Origin: Protonemura montana
Lineage: Eukaryota; Arthropoda; Insecta; Plecoptera; Nemouridae
Assembly (NCBI GenBank): GCA_947568835.1
Contig: OX387609.1
Span: 5,285,660 to 5,349,659, forward strand
Length of the DNA stretch: 64,000 nucleotides
Direction of reading: 5' to 3'
Shown here: positions 10,101 to 22,012 of the stretch, piece after piece
Layout of the letters: each line of letters begins with the position of its first letter
Numbering within the stretch: position 1 is the stretch's first letter
The notes under the pieces: model-generated
Seen by the model: the letters and a program-made list of their open reading frames with translations, nothing else
Database searches by the model: none
What the model was told of the DNA's origin: nothing
Position numbers and translations under genes: made by a program

Positions 10101-11734
10101 TTTACGCTGGCCTTCTCGCCATACCTATAGGTACCTTAGAGAAAAGAATGACCCAGTCCTACCGAAAGGTTTTTTTTCAGCTGGTTTTTCTGCTTTACGG
10201 GTAAACGATTAAACAGTGTATCTACCCCACATCTAACGCATTTTTTAATTTCTTTCAAGCACATGAATTCGTTCTTACCAAGTACAGTCTCGTAATCGCT
10301 AAACACGAACAGGTCGTGAAAGCCAATGTAAACGACGCTTTGGTACTGGGCGTCGGTTGCTGCGATGATCTGTTTGTAGACTTCAGCCTCAGCATCTGAG
10401 TTCGGCACAGCTAGATGACCTCCTGTCGACTCGCAGTACTAGAACATTGTTGTTAGCGTTAAACCAGAGCGCTAATTTGTGACACTGTCTTCACGAAATA
10501 TGACCGCCGAATGAGTGCATTACCGGGAAAATAATAGAGGATGCTACTAGGTGGAGCCACCGTCGGCCCCGAATTTGATTTCAATAATTCTTTCAGATTA
10601 CTCATATTTAAGACTGGTTTACACTAAGTTTATCTGTATTTTTGCTAAACTAAACTTAAGGATGAAAATTACCACATTTAAAAATCGACAGCTATCCAAA
10701 TATATGGTTGACCATTAAGGTGTAGCTTACCGATCTATATTTCAAATACAATTTCTTATTAGTAATATTTATGATTATGGTGATGGTAATTATGAAGTGT
10801 TGTTATACAAATGGTTGTGCAAGATGCAAATTGATGACTTGAGAATGATTTATGTAACTCATTGCTGTTTGCATAACTCATGTGGGTTCTTTATCCGAAA
10901 TTGCCTTTATTTGAACGGCATTTGGCTTCGCTTTTGGTAAAATTAAAGACTTTGCTTTGCTTAAGCAGCTAAGTTGTTCATTTTGTTACACGGCGCATAT
11001 AAATAGATTAGGTGCTATTAGGAGTTTCCCAACGGCATTTGGGTGGACACATGATTGGGGTGTGTTCATGATGATGATAAATAACCCTAACCTGAAACTA
11101 GGATAAAGAAACTCACTGATTTCTCTAGAAAATTGAACTCATCGTTCGTTAATCCTGACATCTTCCAATTTTACAACGGCAGTAACTGCTCTCCCATAAA
11201 CACTCTGCGGCCTGATCTTTAAACGAGAGTTATCGTTTAACCCCGGAGTTAAGAATGAGTCCTGAGATGAGTGAAAAGATTATGACCATACTCAGACGAT
11301 TGCAGATGACATTACCAGACTTTCAGGGGTTGTCTCTACAGTGATAAGAAATTTACCCCCAAATTAACGGAGGCTAAACTTAACTCCTGCTCCTTAGTTC
11401 CGACTCACGGGTGTTCCTTGTCAATAACTGGTATAAGAGGAGTGATTTTCAAACGTTTTCATTTAATTATTCAATTATTTAGTGGTTGGACCATCGAACG
11501 AATGGAGGTAGGTGTGGTTAATTAATTAATTTGTTGGTGTTTGTAAATTTTAATTCATTTTCTTGTCACCTCAAATGCGTCCGTCCAGTTAGAGGATGGC
11601 GTCGTGACAGTGAGGTAGTAACCAACACCAGGGTAGAAAGTGTAAGCCTTGTCGGCAGCGTCAGTCAATGCTGGTGCCAGGAGAACCAGGGTCACCATCA
11701 ATAGGCCCAAGGAGGCCGTCTTCAAAGATGCCAT
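7176..11734 (-). CDS. Lectin B: secreted two-CRD C-type lectin, complete, 298 aa
   Basis: Five exons on the minus strand: 11570-11734, 10279-10438, 9500-9656, 8490-8740 and 7176-7339. All junctions are GT-AG, phases are 0, 1, 2, 1, and the 897-base total is a clean frame. A signal peptide opens it (MASLKTASLGLLMV...ALTDA). CRD1 follows at about residues 30-160: NWTDAF-YCESTGGHLAVPNS, IGFHDLF, then CGGFSRKGG, FNCQYSQPSMFICEKPIW, with four Cys. CRD2 runs from about 161 to 298: GYYKLHTDATTW, AWQTCRKEDSHLVVINS, AWVGVHS, end KLAFFCEHEL. CRD2 keeps only the outer Cys pair and has neither EPN nor QPD, so sugar specificity is unclear. By family it should be a hemolymph or cuticular pattern-recognition lectin (inference). 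ATG choice is fixed by the signal peptide; a non-coding first exon may lie upstream because an AG precedes the start closely. Confidence 0.93.
8153..8194 (-). ncRNA. Hammerhead ribozyme-like motif, left arm
   Basis: Read on the minus strand: TCTC (stem I), CTGAAGA, one extra T, GACAAG/CTTGTC (stem II, 6 bp), GAAA, ACGT (self-complementary stem III), cleavage triplet GUC, GAGA (stem I). Every core base of CUGANGA...GAAA is kept; the extra base before stem II departs from the textbook consensus. Confidence 0.6.
8217..8258 (+). ncRNA. Hammerhead ribozyme-like motif, right arm
   Basis: Plus-strand mirror of the left-arm motif. Core CTGAAGA is at 8221-8227, stem II pairs 8229-8234 with 8241-8246, GAAA is at 8247-8250, the GUC triplet at 8252-8254, and stem I pairs 8217-8220 with 8255-8258. 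The two-base-pair stem III implies that cleavage would need dimer pairing. Confidence 0.6.
9012..9431 (-). mobile_element. 5S-derived SINE, full length
   Basis: In intron 3 of lectin B, same strand as the gene. Head at 9345-9430, body with aggattcctccacaaatcca, tail with gtttaacgacgcac at 9020-9033. Confidence 0.9.
9742..9853 (-). mobile_element. 5S-derived SINE tail fragment with expanded GATGAT repeat
   Basis: Tail motif gttttgacaaggggcc...ggcgtcg followed by about 60 bases of gatgatgaggatgat. The family's own short GAT run has expanded here into a microsatellite, which gives His-rich or Ser-rich frames on the minus strand that are not genes. Confidence 0.75.
9935..10130 (+). repeat. Family C dispersed repeat, 3' half
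   Basis: Shares with copies near 20155-20462, 22925-23255, 49622-49935 and 58080-58365 the stretch tatttaattgtagaggt, a ggcagc-aagcg-catcggtgg region, cacctaccgttac.acgtgt and ctcagcagaaagttt. A matching 5' half lies separately at 10520-10640, on the other side of lectin B exon 2. Confidence 0.65.
10520..10640 (+). repeat. Family C dispersed repeat, 5' half
   Basis: Contains ggatgctactaggtggagcc accgtcg and agattactcatatttaagac, the family's 5' end. It lies in intron 1 of lectin B. Confidence 0.6.
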
Positions 11735-12587
11735 ACTGGATCTAGAAACAATTAATTTAAATTATGTTACTTCTAGCAAATTAATTGTAATAAAGTAACT
11801 TTGAGTGAACACTGAACATTTTTTTTTTCTTCGAACACTCGAACTTTGTACAGCTCTAAGCCAACAATGAATTGTCAGTCTTCATTGTTAACCTGCCGGT
11901 TGGCTCCTATGCTCTATCGTGGTATTTGAGACTCTCAGGAATACCAAAGTCACTAAGTGAGGATAAAAAAGTCGAGAAATCTCCCAAACCTTCTAGAGAT
12001 ATTACGGCCCTTCCTAAAAGGTAATATTTAAAATAATAGAGTTTGTTGTAGCTCAATTACTTGGTTTCGCCACACAAGGTGTATTTATAGCAAAGTTATC
12101 TACTAATTTTCAAATAAATACTGTCAAGAACTTGGGTAAAAGTGTATTTTTAGGAGTTCATTTTGGTAAGCAGAGAAAATATTTCCAGTAAAGTACCCTG
12201 TTGGTCTAAAGTTAAATAATTTAATTTACATTTACATTTACATTTACATTTAAATTCTTGCATTCTAGCTCCAATGTTAGAAAATACAGAAAATCTCTGG
12301 AAAAATTGAACTTTAGTCACCATGGGAGTCTGTTCCCTTGAGCCAAATAATATGGTACCTTACCTCTTAAAGTTTCCACTTCCAAGCTAGAACTTTCACT
12401 GTCGGTTTTTTGTTTTTGTCCACACCTATATAACAGTTTTTTTTTTCAAGTGCACTTTTTTAAACCTAAAATATTAAGATGATAATCTGCAAAAACAATG
12501 AACAGCTCACCGCGTGACATTCCAATAGACAGTGGCGTACCAAACGTACAAATACACTTCCTGGCCATTTTCACAGAGCAAAGACCT

Positions 12588-12766
12588 AAAATTTGTTTGG
12601 CTTGTTTGAAACACCGGTCCTCGTGATATCACCGAAGATAAGCAACTCTGAGCTGGTCCAGGTGTTGGATGGGTGACCACCGAACGGTTTGGCGCGCTGG
12701 AAACACCGGTCCTCATGAGATTCCCGAAGTTTGGCAACACTTAGGTGGTGTAGGTGTTGGATGGGA
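12588..12766 (+). mobile_element. Two tandem 5S-like SINE heads without body
   Basis: The 5S-derived head occurs twice in direct order (aaacaccggtcctcgtgata and aaacaccggtcctcatgaga), each ending ggtgttggatggg. Neither is followed by the SINE body. Confidence 0.75.
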
Positions 12767-13121
12767 TGAAAGCAATCAATCTTCCAGATGTTGAAAGGTA
12801 ATTTATTGTAGTGGAAACGATAAATCAGCGTTCGATGAGATAAGATAGTGTTCTTATCTTTGCTTGGCCAGCTTTTGTTTTAATAGTAATGTTTTTTCAA
12901 GCACCAACAATTATTTTTTGCAATTAATGTACAACAATGCATTCATTGTTCATACCTTCCAGACATATTTTGATAGCGACTGCAATGTTGTCATGTTTTG
13001 ATTGAGTGTGTTAATGAATAAAAATGAATTTCTTATCTGATATTTAACTATACCTATTTTTTTTTGTCAATATCCAATAAATATAAAATGTCCTCGCTTG
13101 TTTACGTTCCCCAGTTAAGAT

Positions 13122-13564
13122 TATTATTATTATTTGTGGTTTTTAACGACGCATTGTTTTGACATCTGGTCATGCGGCACTGGTCTAATGGCGTCGATGA
13201 ATGAGTAGATGATGATTTGGATGATAATGAACCTAACTTAGCCTAGAAGAGAGGAGAGGAAACCCGGTGCCGGCACGTAGCCTACTCCTGTCGAAGAGCA
13301 CCAAGGGGACCACTGGCTTAAAGTCCCTTCCGAAGGACGGTACAACGCGAACAACAGGATTCCTCCACAAATCCATGCTGTCGAGAGGCTGATAAGCAAG
13401 GCGAGTGAAGTTGCTGTACTAACTTTCATCCCTTCAACCTCTCTCCCGAACAGAACTGGTCATGTGTGTGATGGTCACCCATCCAATACCTGACCCAGCG
13501 CAGTGTTGCTTAACTTCGGTGATCTAACGAGAACCGGTGTTTCCAACACGCCAAACCGTTCGGT
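13122..13564 (-). mobile_element. 5S-derived SINE, full length
   Basis: Complete head (13480-13560), body and tail with an attattatta end at 13122-13137, the family's simple-sequence 3' terminus. Confidence 0.9.
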
Positions 13565-14399
13565 CCCAATTAAGAGTTCAAGAACTGGATATGACCGGAT
13601 CCGCAAGGGTGAGTTGTGTCAGTAGTTTTTTTTAGCAAGGTGATAACAAATTAACCACCAAATTTAAGAGGGTTAAGTGGAAGGCCTGGATTGTGGATCC
13701 GGCCCAAGACTTCTAGATCATTTGGATGGCTATCAAATAAAAAAGCTCAATCGCTTGATTATGAACATTAATTGTGTAATTTCCCAGAAATTAGCACCGA
13801 ATTTTGACAGATAAAATATTCAAATACTATTTTGCTTATCTATCGCTATCAAAGGTACCTTATACTTAAATATATGAAGTTAACTTAAATTTGATTCAAG
13901 TCTTTTGAAAAAAAAAGTCTGTCAGTGTTCATTTCTTAAACGGTTTTTCCCCTGCAAAATTTGAAACATATTAATGCCAAATTAGAACTTATAAATATTT
14001 GTTAAATCTATTTTTGATTGTAATTGAGTGCAAAAAATGTCTTGGGCAAAACACATTGGTCAACAGAGTACTTATGAGGCTCAAGCTACCACAAATAAAG
14101 CCCAGAACTTTATGTTCTATATTTTTAAATATTTTTGAAAGTACATTAATGGAATACATATCCAGGTTTACAGAGATAAAAATTAGATATTTTTTATGAT
14201 TCCTTTTGGAAAAATATATTAATAAGTGTTATTTGCTGAATAGTTATCTAGCCAAATGAAAAATAAATAAATAACATATAATCAATGGTAAAGTAAAAAT
14301 AATTGCTTTACAAAGTGACAGTCAACAAAATGCAATGAAGGTACTTGCAAAGTTTGCTTACATCGAGATAAGTACTTTCGCATCACAGGTAACCATGGT

Positions 14400-17300
14400 T
14401 TAACGGTTGTTTAACTCTAACCTGCATAACGAACAAAGCCGTGGGCACACCCGTTCAACCCACGTCATCGACCTCGCCATTACTCTCTCCCAACAAAGCG
14501 TCACGGTCGCCATTACAACGCCTGCGCTCAACAGCACCAAAACAGGCGCCACCTGCGCAGTGCCGACGAACATGAACTCTGGCGCATCGCCCCGCGCAGC
14601 TGCGGGCCAGTGGCGCAAGCGCAGTTGCCGAGTCACCCCAAGGTCGTGCAGCAGTCGCAAGCTAGAGTAAGGTTATGATGTTAATGATTTCATTTTTTAT
14701 GTTTTCTGTGTGTTTTTCATAGAAGTAGACAAACTTTTGTCAGTTAAAGTTTAGTTTTTCAAACATTACACAATCGTAATGTTTATTTTTTGTTTGATAT
14801 CCAAGTTGCGTACATTGAACACTATTTGAATTGGGTTTTGAACGCCGGTAAGTTGCGAACTTCCTTCTAGATGCAGGTTTTTTTAGCGGTTCGTTAAGCT
14901 GGTAACAGACTGTTAAAAAACAAAGAACAACTTCTGGTCGGCCGTTGTCAGGCAAATAAGAAATAATTGAACTGAAAGGCTTGTGACAAACCACTGAAAA
15001 ACCGGCCCACAGACTAAACTCTGCATTCATTTATTTATTACAAATACAAACTTAACATAAAGTGAACAAACAAAAATTATCTTCTGATTGGCTGCATACC
15101 AAGAAAATTAAAAAATAACAGACTGTTAAGATTCTTAACGAAGCAGTGAAACCGGTAATTAAGGTCTTGGTCTCGCATCTTGCCCACTTTTTTAACGGGC
15201 TAGCACAACTACAAAGTTAAAAAAAAAAAAATAATAATAATATCGGCCCGTTACATGATTAATTAATTCACTAGCCAACCTGTTGCCATCGTCTCTTATC
15301 AACAGCTCGTTAATTCCTTAACTAGTTTTTGCTCTAGAGAATCCAGCTGAGATAAAGATAACCGAGACCAGAATATCGATAGTCTAACTTTTTCGTCAAC
15401 GACATCCCAGAACGTTCCTACCCAGCTTTGCCATCTCGTAAACCGATTGCTAGGCAAATTTAATCTATCAACAATCTGGCAGTTTATGTGACTTTATACT
15501 CACTGGTGGTCTATGATCCCTCTGTACGGACTGTTCTTGGCTATGATCAACGCAATGGTGTCGATCATGATCCTCTGGGGCAACCAGGTGATCGGACAGG
15601 GCCGCCACAGGAGGTTTTTAGCCTCCAGATTGTACTTCCTGCGCGTGGAGACGGTTGGAGGAGAAGCGGTCAAAAATCAAATGCTTTGGAACCTAAATGG
15701 TGATTAGGTTTAAATATTCGAAGGCACAGCTGTTGTTAAGATTAATTCTAGCATCGCTTTAAAGCAAGGCCATGCAAGTTAAGGTTTTTATTATTCGATT
15801 TTAATGCGAAAAGGAATTTGAAATATTAGGATGAAATGTTATTTAAATTGTAAACGCTTGCAATGCGCGGGGGATTTTTATTATAATCAACACTAAAACC
15901 GTCTCAAAAATTAATAAATTTTCTATATTTATATAAATTTGATAAAATAAAATGGATAAAAATTGGTTATAGTGTTGTTAATAATAAAATACCCCACGAA
16001 TTGCAAGCGTTTACAATTTAAATCATATTTCATCCTAATACAGCAACGAATCCAACGTCAAATTGGAGTTATTCGAGTTTGACAGGTTGTGACGTGATAT
16101 AGCGTCACTAGAATCAGGGTGACTGTGAGTATTCACAGCCTCTTGGTTCTTCTCCTTGGAGAACTGTCATCCTCATCAAATACACTAAAATCCTCTCAAA
16201 AAGCCAGTGTCCAAGTAGCTCAATGGTTCAGAGCAACACCCGCGACAGGTGGAGATCGAGGTTCGTATCCACGTTTGGGCATCAATTTTTGAGAAGGTTA
16301 CAGTGTTGATAATAATAAAAAAAAATGAATTTGAAATGTTTGACATTTCGATGGTAACCAATTGTTGACTGTCATGTATATTGTAATATCATTTTGCACG
16401 AAGCATAAAAACTAGAAAAAAATCAACTGTCTCCATTTTAAGAGGTTTTCGGAATGCATCATCTATCAGATAAGTTCAAACCTGAGCTTCTTTTCCAAAC
16501 ATCTTCACGTACCTGCTGGCGACGAAGGCAAAGTTTTCAGAGCAGACCCGTTGCAAGCTCTCCCAGCCATACAACGGGGACATGTCGCCGTCGTGGTGGA
16601 AAAACTCGCGTTGCAGGCGGCCGGACAAGGGGTCTGACACATTCTAAAAACCAGGCAGGGATCAGAGCAAAATTTTAAAGTAGTAGGCCTAGTGAGAGTA
16701 ATAGACTGGAGGATTTGGAATGCTACCATTGATTTATAGATATGTTTATGGGAGACTTGTTTCTATTAAGTTTTTTTACACATAAATAACTCCGAAATTA
16801 GGTATCTTCGTCCACCCGCCTTGCCTTGCCTTGCCTTGCCCTGCCTTGCCCTGCCTTGCCTTGCCTTGCCTTGCCTTGCCGCTAAGCCGATTTATAGTAT
16901 CTTTTTGCGAATTAAGACAAATGAAGAGCGATGGCGGTGACAGAATCAGCCTTCATTATTATTTATTTTTGCCAGACGTCACTGGATAACGGCATGTACG
17001 AGTCACTTTCATTTGCAAACAAGATCTACGTTCACCAAACGGTTTGGCGTGTTTGAAACACCGGTCCTCGTGAGATCACCGAAGTTAAGCGACAATGCGC
17101 TGGGTCAGATAAAGGATGGGTGACCATCATACACATGACCAGTTCTGTTCGGGAGAGAGGTCGGAGGGATGAAAGTTAGTACAGCAACTTCATTCACCTT
17201 GCTTATCAACCTCTTGACGGCATGGATTTGTGAAGGAATCCTGTTGTTCATGTTGTACCGTCCTACGGAAGGGCCGTTAAGCCGGTGGTCCCCTTGGTGC

Positions 17301-20300
17301 TATTCGACAGGAGTAGGCTACGTGCCGTCACCGTATTCATCCAGCGCATCGGTTTCTCTAGACTTTATCATCATACAACTGGCGGGGGGGGGGGGGGGGG
17401 GGGGGGGCAAGAAGCCAAAAGGATAAAATAAAACTTTAAATTACCCACCCGAAACAAATCATAAACGGATTCGCTCATTAAGCCTAGTTTGTAGTGGCCG
17501 TGATTGACGAGACCTTGAAGCGTTTCGAATGGCAGCGCCACCTTGCGGTCGGTGAGCCATGACGTCAGAGACGACGAGTACACGGCTGACATCACGAGGG
17601 CTGTGATGCTAGCCGTCAAGATGGCGGTGCGTCCTGGCACGCTCACAACGGCGAGATCTGAACCTGAAAGGAAATGAATTCATCGAGTAATGATTATCTA
17701 TTGTACAACCCGATAGAAAAGATATTGGAAAAATGCTATTTGGTCAGCCATTTTAATAAGTTTTTTCAGTAAACAAACTTCGTTGCTGCGTGCCTTTCAA
17801 AGATAATTAAAACCGCACTCGATTTATTTGCTGGACGACTATTTATCATATAAGAAAAACTATTTGAAATGGGTTTTGAATGCTAAGTAAAGGGCAACTA
17901 AATTTCCCGACGTTTCGTAACATATACTAGTTACTTCTTCAAGGGTTAGAGCAGTCCTGACAATTTTCCGATAACAAAAGAACCACATAAAATTATAACA
18001 ATTACCAAGTTCAAGCATCCTAAATGCATCTAAACAAAATAATCAGGGTCAATAACTCAAAAACTAATGTATTTTGTATTTTCTGAAATAAGAACTCGAA
18101 CAAGATAAATCAAGTAGACATGAGTCTAAAAACCGCTATTTATCATTATTTGTGTAAATTTTTACATCAGAGGGTTGCGTATTTTTGGAATGATTTGTTA
18201 TTAATAAAATTTCAATAAGTGCTTGTGTAAAGAGTATAAGCGTTGAGTGTAGGATATAGGTAGAGTTTCAACGTCAATGTTACAGTCTCTGCGTGAAAAA
18301 TGACTACCTTACCGACAAAAATGCAGAGTACCGGAACATCACGTTAAGTGGAGCCACTGTCGTATGAAATTTAATTTCAATATTTATCGTAGATTACTCG
18401 CTTTTTAATATCGTTACATGTATATCAATCGTTGAGGTAAACATTGATGGAGATTTTTTGAGCATGAAAAGTTTCAAAAGCGAGTTAACCTACGAGAAAT
18501 ATCGAAATTAAAATTCATACGACAGTGGCTCCACTTAACGTGATGTTCCGGTACTCTGCATTTTTGTCGGTAAGGTAGTCATTTTTCACGCAGAGACTTT
18601 AACATTGACGTTGAAACTCTACCTATAACCTACACTCAACGCTATAAGTGTTCTTTTTTTATTGTCTATGACTTAAATGGTGGCCATTTTAACGAAATTG
18701 AGTTCACCTTGCATGCAAAATAACCCAAACACGGCCAACAACGCATCGCCAACGCGCACGCTGCGCAGCGCAGTCGCGGCTAGCACGATACTGCACAGCA
18801 GATATGACGTCATCACGGCTAGCCACAGCCTTGTAGAGAGTGGCTGCGCCAGGCTGAACCATTTCACTGCCTCGTCGCGTTGCTCGCGTATAAACAGGCG
18901 GATACTTGTGTTGCATGGAAAAGAGAAAATTTGATTTACATCCGGAAAGTACTGAGTTTTTTAAGATCCGGTTTTACCAAAAATCTCGCCTCCTAGTTGA
19001 AGTGTCAGTTGAGACTATTGTCATGACGACCTCCAATCACATGCAGTGAAATTAAGATGTTTCTGTGAGTTAAAAGGTCTAACTTGTAGTTGAAATTTTT
19101 GGTAAAGTCTGATCTTGGGGGCTCTGTACCACAGACCTGCTGGAGACGACCGACTTGCAGAAGTCGACCACGCCGATGCGAGCGCCAGTGAGTGTGAAGT
19201 CAGCGACGGCGACCTGCGCCTCGCCTTGCACAAGCTGACCAATCATGCCATTCCACGTGCCCTGCGCGGTCAGGGTGCCGTAGTCGCCCGGTCCACGCAC
19301 AAAGCGCGTCCTGCGACAAACGAAGGTGCTGACCTTAGCATCACGTTTGATGGTTTCTTTGTTGTCCTAAATATTCGTTAGAATTTAAGAAATCTTAAAA
19401 ATTCGGGAAAATTTTTTGATTTTTTTTATATAGTTAATGGTTGTTACCAGATTTATGTAGCTTTCAAAAATAGAAAGTTGTTGATATATTTGGAAATGTT
19501 TGAGAATGCAACATATTGTTTTACTGTCCAAACGAATGCAGTAGGCTACAGCTGCCCTAAGGCTACTTCATGCCTTTTCTCTTTACTTCATTGTGAAAAA
19601 AGAAACTATTTATATACATTTTCAGATTCATTTTAAATTTTCACAAGTGAACGAAATTCAAAAGCAACTTAGTAATTGATTGTTGAAATCGAATTCGTAA
19701 TTGTAGAATTGTAATCTGAATCGCAATCGGTATTTTTACTTTTTTTTTGCGAACAGAAATCGGAATTTCTCTTCCCAAACCTCCTGACCCTTGATAGCGA
19801 TTGTGCTCCAAACACAATTGTCCCTACGTGAAGTTGAGACGCTTCTCCAAGAACGTCCACAGCTCGCCGAAGAATCCTCCGACCTCGAAGCTGTCTCCGT
19901 CCAACTCACTCATGCTTATGAAGGGCGGTCTCTGCAAACACGCAACGAAACAATGCTTTAAAATATGACTCAAGAAACAAAGCAAGTCGTTGAGCAAGAT
20001 CGATCCCACAAAAAGCAGTTTCAAAACTAAATCTTAAGATTCTTAGGAACTGAGCCCATTGAAAACCCACTGGCATGTTCTATTCTACCTGCATAAAGTA
20101 CAATCGTACTACTATGGCACTAATGCTAAACTATCTTAGTGGGAGAGGACGCCAAAAGACTACTTTACCGCGACAAACATGTAGGGTGCTTCTAGGTGGA
20201 GACACCGTCGTTTCGAATTTTATGAACTTTTATTTTGTTATTTCTAGCAGTTTCTCGCATCTGAGACTGGACAGATTGTGTTGATATTTTGAGTGGTGCA

Positions 20301-21519
20301 GATTTTATTGTAGTTGTGGGATTGTAACTGTAGATTTTTGTTTTTTAAATTGTTCAAAGGACTACCGCAAGCGCCACCGGGTGGCACCGTTCGTTTTGCG
20401 CTTTCTCAGCAGACAGTTTAACGTTAGTGCTGGCTTTCTGACTGTTACTTTAAACTTAATTTTATCACACTAAAATCGTTGTTGGCATTTCAATTTTAAT
20501 GACTGTCATTCAGGTGTATTACCTAAATCATTATCATTATTATAAGCATCATGCATTATCGAAATCATTTTTGTACCATAATTCCATAAAAGCCATAACT
20601 TCTGATAAATGCACCGATTAAAGCCTGCTATGTTTAGTAAGCCTTTTACTCAAAATCAGGCAATATCGACAAACAAATTGTGGTCCATGGGACAACATAA
20701 GAAGGTACGTGATTTGCTAACGTCATGTGCGGTTGCCGTGATGACGAGCCCTTGTAGTTGCGAACGCCGCCAATAGAGCGAGTCTTTCGACGCAATCAGT
20801 CCGCCATCTGGTGTCCAGTGACCGAAGTACACCGTGGTCAACGGCGCTTTTGCGTGGGCTCTGAAAGCTTCCCAGACTTCGTTGGCGTGCGCGCCTGGCG
20901 GTGAGACCACGAACAATTCGCAGTCGAACGGTACGTCAAAGTGGATAAGAATATGATCTAATGCTTCGTTTGGTAAGAGAAACAGCAACCAGCGTGGACT
21001 GGATGGCACCTGGTGGTTGGACATAGTACTGTTATTTGTTGGTAGCATGGAAATTTGTAATATTTCCTATAACTTATTACTATCATGTTAATCATTCTCC
21101 TAACATTTCTGATACTTTTTGTATTTTTTTATTTTATTCTGAATTTAAAGCACAATTCAAGTCTACTCCGTTAAGATTACAGGATATCTTCAAATCACAC
21201 TAACCTTAACCATGTTCTGCAAATGTTTCTGCATCAACCTGCCCGAATACACGACATAAAGAGGACGATTTCGCTGAAATGCCAGTGAGTGAACGAATCT
21301 ATCCTTTTCTCGGACACAGGAGGAATAAACACCATTCCTGCTCAACCCCAGTTGCACCTCCAGCACGATTCCCTCTTGCGTGTGGTCGACCACGTTTGAG
21401 ACACATCTGGCTCGCAGCTTTGACGCCATCGTCGAAACAACGCCAGAATGACGGGAAGATTCCGATGAAGTCGCGACAAAGGACGCCAATACGGTGATCA
21501 AAACGAATTTAATATACAT
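14400..21519 (-). CDS. Ionotropic receptor (variant glutamate receptor), complete, 606 aa, 9 exons
   Basis: Exons on the minus strand: 21205-21519, 20722-21009, 19828-19931, 19137-19310, 18708-18904, 17449-17663, 16513-16643, 15504-15638, 14400-14661. Lengths sum to 1821 with phases that close (0,0,2,2,1,0,2,2). The start is set by a signal peptide (MYIKFVLITVLASFVATSS); an upstream ATG at 21549 would add ten residues. After a divergent N-terminus come S1 (GTWNGMIGQL...ADFTLTGARIGVVDF, keeping the Arg that binds the ligand carboxyl in glutamate receptors), TM1 (WLAVMTSYLLCSIVLAA), the pore with LFCMQGSDLA, TM2 with VYSSSLTSWLT in place of SYTANLAAFLT, S2 (LGLMSESVYDLF, CSENFAFVASR, IIAKNSPYRGI, LRLLHDLG) and TM3 (VAPVLVLLSAGVVMATVTLCW). 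It should be a dendritic ligand-gated cation channel for taste or smell. The divergent sequence prevents subfamily naming. The exon 2 limits (weak donor GTTAGC, acceptor at 21010) are least certain. Confidence 0.93.
15826..16322. mobile_element. Family F: hairpin element joined to a tRNA-like unit
   Basis: 15826-16038 is an inverted repeat with arms of about 85 bases (taggatgaaat...aaacgcttgcaatgcg and its complement). It runs into a segment found also at 27230-27500, which holds a pol III-like A box (tagctcaatggttcagagca) and B box (ggttcgtatcc) and ends with the cggtta-agtgttgataataa motif. It lies in intron 7 of the ionotropic receptor. Confidence 0.7.
16817..16879. repeat. (TTGCC)n microsatellite
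   Basis: About twelve copies of the pentamer with two CTGCC variants, in intron 6 of the ionotropic receptor. Confidence 0.9.
17035..17380 (+). mobile_element. 5S-derived SINE ending in a 24-G run
   Basis: Head (aaacaccggtcctcgtgaga, accgaagttaagcgac), body and part of the tail. It stops at a homopolymer of 24 G at 17384-17407, in intron 6 of the ionotropic receptor and 41 bases from its exon 6. Confidence 0.85.
17384..17407. repeat. Poly-G tract, 24 bases
   Basis: Uninterrupted G run on the plus strand. A similar 28-C run lies at 43929-43956. Confidence 0.9.
17850..18140 (-). mobile_element. Family B element with hammerhead-like core
   Basis: Minus-strand copy: CCC, TTGAAGA, A, GTAAC...GTTAC, GAAAC, GTC, GGG at 17906-17945, flanked by the family body (tgggttttgaatgctaagta) and the end tagacatgagtctaaaaacc. 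Compared with a hammerhead core it has U instead of C at the first core position. Confidence 0.7.
18235..18649. mobile_element. 415-bp near-perfect palindrome built from family C
   Basis: Arms of about 190 bases run from tataagcgttgagtg inward through gagtttcaacgtcaatgtt, ctctgcgtgaaaaatgacta and gtggagccactgtcgta, and are mirrored on the other side. A spacer of about 35 bases separates them. The inner part of each arm is the family C 5' end. It lies in intron 5 of the ionotropic receptor, 59 bases from exon 5. Confidence 0.85.
20155..20462 (+). repeat. Family C dispersed repeat
   Basis: Near full-length copy: tactttaccgcgacaaacat, ggtggagacaccgtcg, then gcgccaccgggtggcacc and ctcagcagacagtttaacg. 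It lies in intron 2 of the ionotropic receptor. Confidence 0.7.
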
Positions 21520-21934
21520 TGTGAAAGAGTTCAGGGCGCCAATAAGCATAATTAGTTTGTCTTTACCTAAAAGTCTAGGTACACACTGAAGTAGCTTAAA
21601 ATAAGGGTTTGTATGGATCTTTTATATGCCTATTTTGATTGGCGTTGGTTCAGGTTTGCAAACAACGGGTAAAACTTAAGCAATAATATACAAGCACTTC
21701 GAATGAAAGGTGGAGGAGGAATTATTTGCTAAGTGCTTTTTGTATGTAGGTAACAAAATTAATGTTACTTGCATATTAAATGGCGTAAAATCGAATGACA
21801 CCTTACATCGCAACGGATGCCAAGCATGGACCGCTAAAGCTGTTAACGATTCTTTGTTTTAATAAATGCAACACTATTCGATAATTTGCAATGATTTTCA
21901 GTTTTGCGTCCGAAAACAAATGACAAGACGTTAT

Positions 21935-22012
21935 GGTTTTTAGACTCAAGTCTACTTTATCTAAACTTAGCGTAAGTTCTTTACTAAGCGTTCAAAACCC
22001 AGTTCATATTTT
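21935..22012 (-). mobile_element. Family B end fragment
   Basis: gttatggtttttagactcaa through gttcaaaacccagttcat; lacks the hammerhead-like core. Confidence 0.6.

Larger units (their letters stand above)
11735..14399. other. Intergenic between lectin B and ionotropic receptor
   Basis: Holds a short (TTTACA)n run near 12230-12255, a double SINE head (12588-12766), a full SINE (13122-13564) and otherwise unannotated AT-rich sequence. No exon found. Confidence 0.6.

Noticed and set aside
13238-13429. Recurrent small protein MKVSTATSLALLISLSTAW (also at 17169, 53979, 56023)
   Set aside because: The frame lies in the body of the 5S-derived SINE and changes ends in every copy; it is not a gene family.
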